The position numbers were made by a program, and so were the translations under genes. Below are positions 53,750-62,466 of a stretch of 64,000 nucleotides of DNA, in pieces. The notes below the pieces were generated by a model, which did not search any database, was not told where the DNA came from, and saw only the letters and a list, made by a program, of their open reading frames with translations. Source of the stretch: Paramylibacter kogurei (GTDB lineage: Bacteria; Pseudomonadota; Alphaproteobacteria; Rhodobacterales; Rhodobacteraceae); contig NZ_MDGM01000012.1 of the NCBI RefSeq assembly GCF_002742285.1, positions 930,001-994,000 of the forward strand. Reading direction: 5' to 3'. Position 1 is the first letter of the stretch. Each line of letters opens with the position of its first letter.

Positions 53750-54866
53750 CAAATTCCCCTTTGTCCGCGAAACACATGGTTTGGGCGTGCGCCCATGACA
53801 TGTTCACGTTATCACCACTGCGCAAATCACTGGCGCTACCCGTTACGACAATATCAGCTTCGATCAATTGTCCATTATCGCTGCGCACCAAAACCCGGCT
53901 GTTTGCGCCGTTAAACAGGATGCTATCCACGGCGCCAGACATGGTATTTTGTGTATCCTTGCTAGATTTTGTTTTGGTCTTTTTCGCGGCGATAAATTCG
54001 GGCCGCACAAAAATATTGACCGCATCGCCATTTGACAGACCATCATTGGGGTTGCGCTGACAAACCAAGGCCAAGCCGGTGTCGGTTTCCACCTTTATCT
54101 GTTTTGCATCCATATTAATAACCGAACCGTTCCAACGGTTTGAATCCCCAACGAACCCTGCAACAAATGCGGTATCTGGTTTGTGGTATAATTCCTCTGG
54201 TTTTCCGATCTGTTCGAATTTGCCATTGTTCATAATCGCAACATGATCGGACATGACCAATGCTTCTGATTGGTCATGTGTAATGTAAATAAATGTTGTG
54301 TTGAATTGATGTTGAAGAAGCTTAAGCTCGATTTTCATTGCCTCACGCAATTTCAGATCAAGCGCCCCCAATGGTTCATCCAATAACAATACATCAGGGT
54401 CCAAAACCATGCAGCGCGCAATTGCGATACGTTGTTTTTGTCCGCCTGAAAGCTGATGAATTTCACGTTTTGCCACATCGGGCAGGGCGATGCGTTCCAA
54501 TACATCACGCACCTTGGTTTCGATTTCGCCCGCACTTACCCCATTACATTTCAATCCATATGCGATGTTGTCATAAACATTCATCATCGGAAATAATGCG
54601 AGGTGTTGAAAAACCATTTTCACATTTCGCTTGTTTGGGGGGGTGTTCAAAACCGAGCTACCCTTGATGCGAATGTCGCCTGAAGTTGGATTTTCAAATC
54701 CTGCAATCATGCGCATCAATGTGGTTTTGCCACAACCTGATGGGCCCAAAATCGAAAAGAATGATCCCTTTGGAATGTTGAAAGAAACATCGTCAACCGC
54801 ACGCACCGCGCCAAAGTGTTTCATCAAGTTTGTGCATTCCAAATCATAATCTTGGGCATTGGTCAT
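53739..54866 (-). CDS. ABC transporter ATPase (PotA-like)
   Basis: A 375-residue ATPase: Walker A GPSGCGKTT (about residue 42), signature LSGGQKQRIAIARCM (about 137), Walker B VLLLDEPLGALD, and a C-terminal TOBE-type regulatory domain (about 250-370). I chose the start at 54866, with GGA seven bases upstream; ATGs at 54878 and 54908 are also open. It belongs to the polyamine/opine transporter class. A strong terminator lies between it and the upstream binding-protein gene. Confidence 0.9.
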   Translation of the reverse strand: MTNAQDYDLECTNLMKHFGAVRAVDDVSFNIPKGSFFSILGPSGCGKTTLMRMIAGFENPTSGDIRIKGSSVLNTPPNKRNVKMVFQHLALFPMMNVYDNIAYGLKCNGVSAGEIETKVRDVLERIALPDVAKREIHQLSGGQKQRIAIARCMVLDPDVLLLDEPLGALDLKLREAMKIELKLLQHQFNTTFIYITHDQSEALVMSDHVAIMNNGKFEQIGKPEELYHKPDTAFVAGFVGDSNRWNGSVINMDAKQIKVETDTGLALVCQRNPNDGLSNGDAVNIFVRPEFIAAKKTKTKSSKDTQNTMSGAVDSILFNGANSRVLVRSDNGQLIEADIVVTGSASDLRSGDNVNMSWAHAQTMCFADKGEFDAK

Positions 54867-54893
54867 GTGGTATTCCATCAATGGTAGTGGTCG

Positions 54894-54927
54894 AAAAAAG
54901 GGCGGCAATCATGCGTGATTACCGCCC
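54894..54927 (-). terminator. Internal terminator between the PotD-like and PotA-like genes
   Basis: On the minus strand a 12-bp stem (54927-54916 with 54911-54900, one U-G pair, loop CGCA) is followed by six T residues (54899-54894). It lies 13 bp past the binding-protein stop and about 28 bp before the ATPase start. It should let most transcripts end after the binding-protein gene, with read-through for the rest of the operon. Confidence 0.85.
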
Positions 54928-54940
54928 CAATTTGTTTTGA

Positions 54941-56014
54941 TTATTCTGTTGCGGCTTTGATTTTTTCCAATGTCTTGCCTTCCATATCTTCCACACCGGG
55001 TGGAATGTTGGCAAAGAATTTCAAATTGGCGATATCCGCATCTGTGAACGCGGCTGTTACGGCCTCTTTCTTGTCCGCTGGTAACATATCAAGCCCACCT
55101 TTCACGGCGGCAATCGCGCCTGTGCTTCCAGACATGATTGTTACGTTTTCAGGTTCCAGAACAAAGTTGATCCATTTATATGCCGCGTCATCTGCCTTGC
55201 CTTTGCGCGGCAGTGCGAATGTATCAATCCACGCAAGCGCACCGGTTTCTGGTGGCACAAATACGATATCTTTGTTTTGACCATAAAGTTTATATGCTGT
55301 GGAATCCCATGTTTCAGATGCCACTACTTCGCCAGATAACATCATCGCAGACAGATCATCGCCGCCTTTCCAATAGGCTTTGATATTTGATTTACATTCA
55401 ATTAATTTATCCGCAACCTTATCCAACAGCGCTTGGTATTTATCCAAATCGCTATAGGCGGCGAACGGGTCTTCGCCCATCGAGTAGGCCGTGCCAAGCA
55501 AAATTGTACGTTTCAAACGCATGGACGTTTTGCCCGCATATTTTGGATCGCACAAATCACCCCAACCCTTGAAATCGGGTGCGGCGGCTTTGTTTGCCAT
55601 CAAACCAGATGTGCCCCATTGATGTGGCACGGCGTAAACTTCTCCATCAATCGTTGTGTTTGCCTTAACCCCATTCAAATGTGAATCTTCCATCACACTG
55701 GTGTTAATTTTGGACAGATCCATCGGTTTGTAGATATCATATTCAAGTTGAGCCGAATAAATGCGGTCATGGCTTGGCTGTGCCAAATCAAAACCAGCAC
55801 CACCCGTTGCGCGCAATTTTGCGATCATTTCTTCGTTGTTTGAAAATGTCACTTCGACGGTAATATCAGGATATTTTTCTTGGAATTTTTGCACCAATTC
55901 TTCTGGTGCATATGACCCCCAAGTTAACAAACGCAGTGTTTCAGCATTTGCATATGATGCGGATGTCAGCATCAGCGCAGCGATCAATCCTGCGCCTTTC
56001 TTTGTTGATAACAT
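54941..56014 (-). CDS. ABC transporter binding protein (PotD/spermidine-putrescine type)
   Basis: A 357-residue exported binding protein with a signal peptide ending SASYANAETL (cleavage near residue 24). The fold is the PotD type: RLLTWGSYAPEELVQKFQEKYPDITVEVTFSNNEEM, then VPHQWGTSGLMANK and TWDSTAYKLYGQ. The ligand is probably a polyamine or other cationic amine. GGGAGAAAAGT precedes the ATG. A bipartite operator shared with the enolase-superfamily operon lies in its upstream region. Confidence 0.9.
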   Translation of the reverse strand: MLSTKKGAGLIAALMLTSASYANAETLRLLTWGSYAPEELVQKFQEKYPDITVEVTFSNNEEMIAKLRATGGAGFDLAQPSHDRIYSAQLEYDIYKPMDLSKINTSVMEDSHLNGVKANTTIDGEVYAVPHQWGTSGLMANKAAAPDFKGWGDLCDPKYAGKTSMRLKRTILLGTAYSMGEDPFAAYSDLDKYQALLDKVADKLIECKSNIKAYWKGGDDLSAMMLSGEVVASETWDSTAYKLYGQNKDIVFVPPETGALAWIDTFALPRKGKADDAAYKWINFVLEPENVTIMSGSTGAIAAVKGGLDMLPADKKEAVTAAFTDADIANLKFFANIPPGVEDMEGKTLEKIKAATE

Positions 56015-56033
56015 ACTTTTCTCCCTTCGATGA

Positions 56034-56050
56034 AACGCACCACGTGCGTT
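56034..56050. promoter_or_regulatory. Inverted repeat in the PotD-like gene leader
   Basis: AACGCAC and GTGCGTT flank a 3-bp centre 20-36 bp before the PotD-like start. It would form a small hairpin close to the ribosome site or serve as an operator. No second copy was noticed. Confidence 0.35.
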
Positions 56051-56076
56051 AGATAACTTAACGAGCTTAGAAACAC

Positions 56077-56122
56077 ATTGGTTTACGAGTTATATCCATT
56101 ACGGAATTAAAAGCAGACCAAT
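56077..56122 (-). promoter_or_regulatory. 46-bp bipartite element upstream of the PotD-like operon
   Basis: Read on the minus strand, ATTGGT (56122-56117) and ACCAAT (56082-56077) bound exactly 46 bp, with TAATGGA starting at position 22 of the element. The region upstream of the enolase-superfamily gene (57620-57665) has the same three blocks at the same positions. The element lies in the gap between the MocR stop and the PotD-like start, and MocR is the obvious candidate binder. Confidence 0.6.
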
Positions 56123-57604
56123 TTAGATTTTATGACGAACCAATTTTGCAAGCGTTTTCATACCGGCGTTAATTTGTTCGGGTGTGCTGCTACCAAATCC
56201 CAGAACCAGTCCCTTTTGCGCAATGGGTGTTAAACAGTAACGATTCAGTGGTGCAACGATAACACCGTTTTCACCAGCCGCACGCACCAAATTTTGTTCA
56301 TCTGCATTTTTGTTTAAATAACCCATTGTGTGAAACCCGCTTTTGGTTTCGCCCAATGTGAAACTGTCAGGCATATGTTTACTGGCATCAATCATCGCAT
56401 CATATCGCGCCGAATAAAGGCGGCGCATCATGCGAATGTGGGTGGCAAAATGGCCTTCGTCCATGAAATCCGCAACAATGGATTGCACCGATGTTGGGGC
56501 GGTGCTGATCCATGATGCAAACAGATGATCGAACGTATCAATCAACCCATCTGGCACCAACATGAAACCCAAGCGCAAGGATGGAAACAAGGTTTTCGAA
56601 AATGTCCCGACATAGATCACGCGCGATTGTGTATCGATGCTTTTGAGGGGTGGATGCGGTTGCCCACCAAAATAGAAATCACCGTCGTAATCATCTTCTA
56701 CGATCATCGCTTGCGCCGTGTTCGCAGCGTCAAGCAATTCTAACCGCCGTGCGAGCGACATCACATGACCCAATGGTTGTTGATGTGATGGCGTTACAAA
56801 GGCAAGCCGAAAATGTGGTGATTTTTGAACACCTTGCGAAACAATCAAGCCATCTTTATCCACATTTATGGGCACCATTTGCGCACCGCGTGACAAAAAT
56901 GCATTGCGCGCGCCAGCGGCACCTGGGTTTTCATACCAAACCTGATCACCCGCATTTAGCAACACCGAACCGATCAAGGAAAACGCTTGTTGCGCACCCG
57001 CTGTGATAAAAATTTGTTCGCTATGGCAACGAATACCGCGTGATGCATTCAGGTGGGTTGCAATGGCGTTGCGCAATTGAAGCAATCCCTTTGGCTGGCC
57101 ATAGCCCATGATGTCATCGCGTGATCCCCGCAAATGACGCGCAGATAAACGCGCCCAATGCGCCATTGGAAATGCATCCAATGCGGGCAGGGCAGTGACA
57201 AATGCACCAGTGGTATGTGGCAACCAAGAACGCGGTGCATATGTTTCTGTTGCATGTGTTAGATTATGCGCAAGCCGTGGGCGTGTTTCGGTAAATTGTG
57301 CAGTGTCCACATTTGGTGTCACAGGGCGTTGGTTTTCTAAAATCTCGCTAACATAGGTGCCCGCACCAACGCGCGATTCTAACAATCCTTCGGCGACCAA
57401 TCGGTCAATTGCATCAATCACCGTGGTGCGTGACACTTGGATTTCCTTGGCCAATGTACGCGTCGCGGGCAGACGATCACCCGCCATCAATCCCCCCGTC
57501 AGGATGATATCGCGCAACCCCATATAAAGCTGCACACCAATTTTTTTCCGTGCGGAACGATCAATTTTGATCGAGGTTAACAATGCGCCTTGTTGTTTTT
57601 TCAT
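56123..57604 (-). CDS. MocR/GabR-type regulator (GntR helix-turn-helix plus aminotransferase domain)
   Basis: A 493-residue fusion regulator. A GntR-type winged helix (about 18-85: MGLRDIILTGGLMAGDRLPATRTLAKEIQVSRTTV) is linked to a class I aminotransferase fold (about 120-490) with the PLP lysine in VGTFSKTLFPSLRLGF. MocR-type proteins sense PLP or amine adducts. It is divergent from the enolase-superfamily operon and directly upstream, on the same strand, of the PotD-like operon. Matching 46-bp elements on both sides suggest it controls both. Confidence 0.9.
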   Translation of the reverse strand: MKKQQGALLTSIKIDRSARKKIGVQLYMGLRDIILTGGLMAGDRLPATRTLAKEIQVSRTTVIDAIDRLVAEGLLESRVGAGTYVSEILENQRPVTPNVDTAQFTETRPRLAHNLTHATETYAPRSWLPHTTGAFVTALPALDAFPMAHWARLSARHLRGSRDDIMGYGQPKGLLQLRNAIATHLNASRGIRCHSEQIFITAGAQQAFSLIGSVLLNAGDQVWYENPGAAGARNAFLSRGAQMVPINVDKDGLIVSQGVQKSPHFRLAFVTPSHQQPLGHVMSLARRLELLDAANTAQAMIVEDDYDGDFYFGGQPHPPLKSIDTQSRVIYVGTFSKTLFPSLRLGFMLVPDGLIDTFDHLFASWISTAPTSVQSIVADFMDEGHFATHIRMMRRLYSARYDAMIDASKHMPDSFTLGETKSGFHTMGYLNKNADEQNLVRAAGENGVIVAPLNRYCLTPIAQKGLVLGFGSSTPEQINAGMKTLAKLVRHKI

Positions 57605-57619
57605 ATCGGCCTTCGTGAA

Positions 57620-57665
57620 ATTGGTTTGATATATTCACTATAATGGACCTTATCTAAATACCAAT
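57620..57665 (+). promoter_or_regulatory. 46-bp bipartite element upstream of the enolase-superfamily operon, overlapping its promoter
   Basis: ATTGGT (57620-57625) and ACCAAT (57660-57665) bound 46 bp with TAATGGA at position 22, the same layout as at 56077-56122. A perfect -10 TATAAT lies inside it (57639-57644) with GTGAAA as a weak -35 18 bp upstream. Binding here could both activate the enolase operon and autoregulate the divergent mocR gene. Confidence 0.6.
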
Positions 57666-57709
57666 CGGAATTATCGTTAAGAAAAATCCATAAAACCCAA
57701 GGATAGACT

Positions 57710-58816
57710 GTGAAAATTAGTTCGATTGAAACTTTTACGAATGAATTCGTTTGTTTTGTACGTGTGACTACGGACACCGGGGCACAGGGTTGGGGGCAGG
57801 TCGCGCCGTATTACGCCGATATCACGGCTCAGGTTCTGCATCGCCAAGTAGCGCCATATACATTGGGACAAGATGCAAATGACATTGATTTTTTGGTCGA
57901 TATTGTGCGCGACCGTGAACATAAATTTCCAGGCTCGTATTTGCGCCGCGCACTTGGCGGGCTTGATACCGCATTATGGGATCTTCGCGGCAAGTTAGAG
58001 GAAAAACCAGTTTGCGCATTAATCGGTGGCTCTGTGGGTCGCGTGCGCGCCTATGCATCATCAATGAAGCGTGATATCACCCCCGCGGCAGAGGCAGATC
58101 GTTTCGAAAAGCTGCGTGACCAATACGGATTTGATGCGTTTAAATTCCGTGTTGGTGCGGAATGTGGACACGATCAGGACGAATGGGAAGGACGCACCGA
58201 AGAAATCATTCCAGCAATTCGCCACGGATTGGGTGATGATGTGGCGTTATTGGTTGATGCAAATTCATGCTATTCCCCAAAACGCGCGATCGAGGTGGGT
58301 AAAATCCTGATCGACAATGGCATTTCTCATTTCGAAGAACCTTGCCCATATTGGCATTTTGACCAAACCAAACAGGTCACGGATGCGCTTTCGATTGATG
58401 TGACAGGGGGCGAACAAGATTGCATGCTGGACAATTGGAAACGCATGATTGATGGCGAAATCGTTGATATTGTTCAGCCTGATATCTGTTATTTGGGTGG
58501 TATGACCCGCACATTGCGCGTCACAGACATGGCGCACAAGGCAGGCATTCCCGTAACCCCCCATTGTGCGAACCTGTCAATGGTTACTTTGTTTACCATG
58601 CATTTATTGCGCGCCATTCCAAATGCAGGAAAATATCTGGAATTTTCCATCGAAGGGTTGGATTATTATCCGTGGCAGGAAAACCTGTTTGTAAAATCAC
58701 CTTTTGACATCGTTGATGGCCATGCCACAGTAACGGATGAACCAGGTTGGGGCGTGGAAATCCGCCAAGACTGGCTTGAAAACGCCACCTATCATATTTC
58801 TAAACACGAGGCCTAA
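57710..58816 (+). CDS. Enolase-superfamily enzyme (mandelate racemase/muconate lactonizing group)
   Basis: A 368-residue enolase-superfamily member. Metal ligands are Asp in LLVDANSCY, Glu in HFEEPCPYW and Glu in TGGEQDC. The general bases are Lys in DAFKFRVG (about residue 144) and a His-Asp dyad ([21 protein letters not shown]). This fits dehydratases or epimerases of hydroxyacids, sugars or hydroxyproline betaines; the substrate cannot be told from sequence. The start is GTG, with AAGGATAG upstream. The ALDH gene begins 1 bp after its stop. Confidence 0.85.
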   Translation: MKISSIETFTNEFVCFVRVTTDTGAQGWGQVAPYYADITAQVLHRQVAPYTLGQDANDIDFLVDIVRDREHKFPGSYLRRALGGLDTALWDLRGKLEEKPVCALIGGSVGRVRAYASSMKRDITPAAEADRFEKLRDQYGFDAFKFRVGAECGHDQDEWEGRTEEIIPAIRHGLGDDVALLVDANSCYSPKRAIEVGKILIDNGISHFEEPCPYWHFDQTKQVTDALSIDVTGGEQDCMLDNWKRMIDGEIVDIVQPDICYLGGMTRTLRVTDMAHKAGIPVTPHCANLSMVTLFTMHLLRAIPNAGKYLEFSIEGLDYYPWQENLFVKSPFDIVDGHATVTDEPGWGVEIRQDWLENATYHISKHEA

Positions 58817-58817
58817 C

Positions 58818-60296
58818 ATGTTGGACAAACTTGATGATTTGATCACTGGAACCGCCAGCGTGGATTTGCCTGACGGCCATTTTATCAATGGTGGATATAC
58901 CAAAGCTGGTAAAGACATGATCGAAAGCTTTGATGCGGGGCGCGGGGCGGTATTTGCGCGATTTACCAATGGCACATCGTCGGATGTAGATCAGGCGGTC
59001 GCGAATGCCCGCACAACATTTCAAAATATCTGGCGCAAAACCGCACCCGTTGAACGTGGGCGCATATTATCCAAAACCGCCGCTTTGATTTTGGAAAACC
59101 TTGAACGCCTTGCCATCATCGAAACGCTTGATTGTGGCAAACCACTATCAGAGGCACGCGGTGATGTGCGTGGCGCTGCGCGTTGTTTTGAATATTACGC
59201 AGGCGTTTGCGATAAATTACAGGGTCAAACATTCCCACTTGGCCATGATTATCTTGGGTATAGCATATCTGAACCTATTGGCGTGACAGCGCATATTATC
59301 CCATGGAATTTCCCCATTTCCACCGCCGCACGTGGCATTGCGCCCGCATTGGCCGCAGGGTGTTGCGTTGTGGCAAAGCCCGCAGAAACAACACCGTTTA
59401 GTGCGTTGTTATTAGGTGAAATTTTACATCAGGCAGGATTGCCCTCAGGGGTCTGTAACGTGATTACTGGCACAGGTTTGCAAACCGGTGCGGCATTGGT
59501 TGCGCATCCTGATATTGGTCAGGTGACATTCACAGGCTCTGTTGCCACAGGACGCAATGTGATGAAATCAGCCGCGGATAATATAACGCGTGTTGTATTG
59601 GAACTGGGCGGGAAATCACCCGTTGTGGTTTTGGGCGATTGTGATCAAGACGCCGCGCTAAACGGTGTGCTCGGGGCGATTTTTGAAAATGCTGGTCAAA
59701 TTTGCTCTGCCGGTTCACGATTAATTATCGCACGTGAAATCCACGATGAATTTATTGATCGTTTGGTGAAACGCGCAGCGGAAATTTCCGTTGGGCATGG
59801 GCTTTCTGATCCACAAATGGGACCGTTAAATTCACAACAGCATCTGCAAAAGGTTGCAGGTTTTGTTGATCGCGCAAAAACGCGTGGGGCAGAGGTTTTA
59901 ACAGGTGGCAATATTACCCAAGATCCCAAAACAGGGCAGGGTTGGTTTTACGAACCAACAATCATTGCCAACCGCCCCAGCGATGATGAATTGGTCCAAG
60001 AAGAAATTTTTGGCCCAGTTTTAACCGTTCAAATCGCCGATGATGTTGATCATGCGCTTACGTTGGCGAATGATTGTCAGTTCGGATTGGTTGCAGGCGT
60101 TTATACCAGCAACGCAACAACGGCACATCGTTTGGCGCGTGATATTGATGCAGGGCAAATCTATATCAACGAATATTTCGCAGGTGGGATAGAAGTTCCC
60201 TTTGGTGGTAACAAAAAATCAGGCTTTGGTCGCGAAAAAGGGCTGGAAGCATTGCAAAGCTATTGCAAAACCAAAAGTGTTGTTGCCAAAATTTAA
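58818..60296 (+). CDS. NAD(P)-dependent aldehyde dehydrogenase (betaine-aldehyde type)
   Basis: A 492-residue aldehyde dehydrogenase. The cofactor segment HIIPWNFPISTAARGIAPALAAG (about 155), the Glu in LELGGKSPVVV (about 258) and the catalytic Cys in NAGQICSAGSR (about 292) are in place. Sequence style is closest to betaine aldehyde or gamma-glutamyl aldehyde dehydrogenases. The start at 58818 directly follows the enolase-superfamily gene. Its stop overlaps that of the convergent nagA by 4 bp. Confidence 0.9.
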   Translation: MLDKLDDLITGTASVDLPDGHFINGGYTKAGKDMIESFDAGRGAVFARFTNGTSSDVDQAVANARTTFQNIWRKTAPVERGRILSKTAALILENLERLAIIETLDCGKPLSEARGDVRGAARCFEYYAGVCDKLQGQTFPLGHDYLGYSISEPIGVTAHIIPWNFPISTAARGIAPALAAGCCVVAKPAETTPFSALLLGEILHQAGLPSGVCNVITGTGLQTGAALVAHPDIGQVTFTGSVATGRNVMKSAADNITRVVLELGGKSPVVVLGDCDQDAALNGVLGAIFENAGQICSAGSRLIIAREIHDEFIDRLVKRAAEISVGHGLSDPQMGPLNSQQHLQKVAGFVDRAKTRGAEVLTGGNITQDPKTGQGWFYEPTIIANRPSDDELVQEEIFGPVLTVQIADDVDHALTLANDCQFGLVAGVYTSNATTAHRLARDIDAGQIYINEYFAGGIEVPFGGNKKSGFGREKGLEALQSYCKTKSVVAKI

Positions 60297-61429
60297 GCAA
60301 AAATTCCTGATTGGAATTGCAGCTTATCGTCGAGATAAACCGCATTCATCGGTTTGCCCTTTGTAAATGAACCATAACCGCAATGATCGCGCAGCAACGC
60401 GATTGGTGCAGATGTTGCCATGCAAATTGCGGTTTCGATATCTGCGCCAACTTGTTTAACCATCACACGCAATGCCGTTGGCATATCCAAATCCGCCCCG
60501 GCCAATGTGCCATCGGCCAAGGTTAAACGCCCATTTTTGCGAAAAATTTTGCGCCCGTTCAGGGTAAAGGATTGGATATCTGACCCAACCGATGCCATCG
60601 CATCCGTGACCAAAAACATTTGCCCTGTACCGTGATTTGCACGCATTGCATTGCGTATGGTTGCGGGGTGAACATGGATACCATCGGCAATCATACCCAT
60701 CGAAACATTTTTGTGATCCAACGCGGCACCAACCAAACCTGGTTCGCGCCCCGTAATCTGGCTCATGGCATTAAACAGATGTGTGGCACAGGTTGCACCG
60801 CTGGCAAAACGTTCCATACAGGTTTCGTATGTGGCATCTGTATGCCCCAGCGAAACGATCACACCCGCCGCGCTAAGTTGTGCAATTTGTGCATCACTTA
60901 CGTTTTCGGGCGCGACGGTAATCAAAACATTGGGCAATCGTTTGGCGGCACTTAGTATAATTTGCAAATCTTGATCTGTCATTTGACGGATCAAGTCTGG
61001 ATCATGCGCACCTTTACGTTTGACCGATAAATGGGGGCCTTCGAGGTGAATACCGATAATACCCGCAATTCCTTGATCTATCGCCGCTTCAACCGCATCA
61101 ATCGCATTAATTGTGCGCGTGGATGTATCGGTGATCAAGGTTGGTAAAATCGCACCTGTTCCAGTGCTCGCATGGGCATTGATGATGGTTTGCAATGCAT
61201 CAACCGATTGATCATCATTGAACATAACACCGCCACCGCCATTGACCTGTAGATCAACAAAGCCGGGGCAAATCGTGCCAGCATCAAGAGAAACCTCTGT
61301 GTAGCCTGATGGCAAATTGTTCAACGCAACGATGTCGTGAAAATTCTGACCATCACATAAAAACGCATGGTCATTGATCAACCGATGCCCGTCATGAATT
61401 TTTGCACCGGTATAGGCGGTGAGGGTCAT
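60293..61429 (-). CDS. nagA: NagA, N-acetylglucosamine-6-phosphate deacetylase
   Basis: A 378-residue amidohydrolase that removes acetate from GlcNAc-6-phosphate in the cytosol. Motifs in order: GFVDLQVNGGGGVMFND, IHLEGPHLSVKRKGAHD, SLGHTDATYE, THLFNAMSQITGREPGLVGAAL, and the catalytic Asp in FLVTDAMASVG. It begins 1 bp after the stop of the SIS-domain gene, as part of the amino-sugar operon. Confidence 0.93.
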   Translation of the reverse strand: MTLTAYTGAKIHDGHRLINDHAFLCDGQNFHDIVALNNLPSGYTEVSLDAGTICPGFVDLQVNGGGGVMFNDDQSVDALQTIINAHASTGTGAILPTLITDTSTRTINAIDAVEAAIDQGIAGIIGIHLEGPHLSVKRKGAHDPDLIRQMTDQDLQIILSAAKRLPNVLITVAPENVSDAQIAQLSAAGVIVSLGHTDATYETCMERFASGATCATHLFNAMSQITGREPGLVGAALDHKNVSMGMIADGIHVHPATIRNAMRANHGTGQMFLVTDAMASVGSDIQSFTLNGRKIFRKNGRLTLADGTLAGADLDMPTALRVMVKQVGADIETAICMATSAPIALLRDHCGYGSFTKGKPMNAVYLDDKLQFQSGIFA

Positions 61430-61430
61430 A

Positions 61431-62462
61431 TCAAACTGTTTCCGTTACTTTTTTCAAATGGCGTGGTGCATCGGGGTTAATCCCACGTGCAGCGGCAACC
61501 TTTTCCACCATTGCATAAAAATGTGCAATCATGACGATGGGATCGGTCAATGCATGCCCGCTGCGCACCACATTTAATGGCGTTGCGTGTTTCACCAGAC
61601 CACTAGTTGAAAATACAACACCACCTTTTTGCGCGATTTCGTCGGCAACAGATGCAAGGGCAGGTTCCGCCGCATCATGCGCGGCCATCGCGATCACTGG
61701 AAACCCTTGATCAACAATAGAAACGGGGCCATGTAACACCTCTGCCGAAGAATAGGATTCAGCGTGGATTTGACAGGTTTCTTTGAATTTCAATGCCGCC
61801 TCATTGGAAATGGCATAGGATGGTCCGCGCCCCAAACAGAATAATGAATTGCGTGTTCCAATTGCCTTGCGCAGATCGGACCAATCCTCTTGGACGGCGC
61901 GTTCTAATGCTTGGGGCAAGTTTTTAATCGCCTTTTCCAGATCAGCGTCTTTTGACCATTTTGCCAATAACCAAATTGCCGAAACAGCAGAGTTTACAAA
62001 TGTCTTGGTCGCGGCAACGCTTAGCTCCGCGCCTGCGTGGATGTCCAAGGTAAAATCGCTAACCTGTACCAATGGTGAATCCGCATGATTTGTTAACGCA
62101 ATGGACGTGGAGCCAGCGGCGGTTGCCATACGTGCCAATTCAACAATGTCTGGGCTTTTGCCTGATTGTGAAATTGAAATACAGGCACTGTTTTTCAGCG
62201 CCATTTGGCGCTTGTAAACCGACGCAACCGATGGCCCAACCGATGCCACGGGAATGCCCAATAATAATTCTGTCGCATATTTGAAATAAGTAGCAACATG
62301 ATCGGAAGATCCACGTGCAACACTGACGATATATGCTGGGTCATGGTCACGTAAAACATCCGCAGCACGCGCAATTTCAGGTTCACCATGCGTTAACAGA
62401 CGATCAACAGCGACGGGCAATTCCAATATTTCGCGCCGCATTTGGGTTTGTGATTTCGTCAA
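61431..62462 (-). CDS. SIS-domain glucosamine-6-phosphate deaminase (NagB-II/GlmS-like)
   Basis: A 343-residue protein with two SIS sugar-isomerase domains but no glutaminase domain. Features are VARGSSDHVATYFKYATE, SISQSGKSPDIVELA, LSVAATKTFVNS and ESYSSAEVLHGPVSIVDQG. Such stand-alone isomerase-domain proteins convert glucosamine-6-phosphate to fructose-6-phosphate and ammonia. It lies between the GntR regulator (4 bp) and nagA (1 bp), completing the degradation route. Confidence 0.88.
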   Translation of the reverse strand: MTKSQTQMRREILELPVAVDRLLTHGEPEIARAADVLRDHDPAYIVSVARGSSDHVATYFKYATELLLGIPVASVGPSVASVYKRQMALKNSACISISQSGKSPDIVELARMATAAGSTSIALTNHADSPLVQVSDFTLDIHAGAELSVAATKTFVNSAVSAIWLLAKWSKDADLEKAIKNLPQALERAVQEDWSDLRKAIGTRNSLFCLGRGPSYAISNEAALKFKETCQIHAESYSSAEVLHGPVSIVDQGFPVIAMAAHDAAEPALASVADEIAQKGGVVFSTSGLVKHATPLNVVRSGHALTDPIVMIAHFYAMVEKVAAARGINPDAPRHLKKVTETV

Positions 62463-62466
62463 AGTT

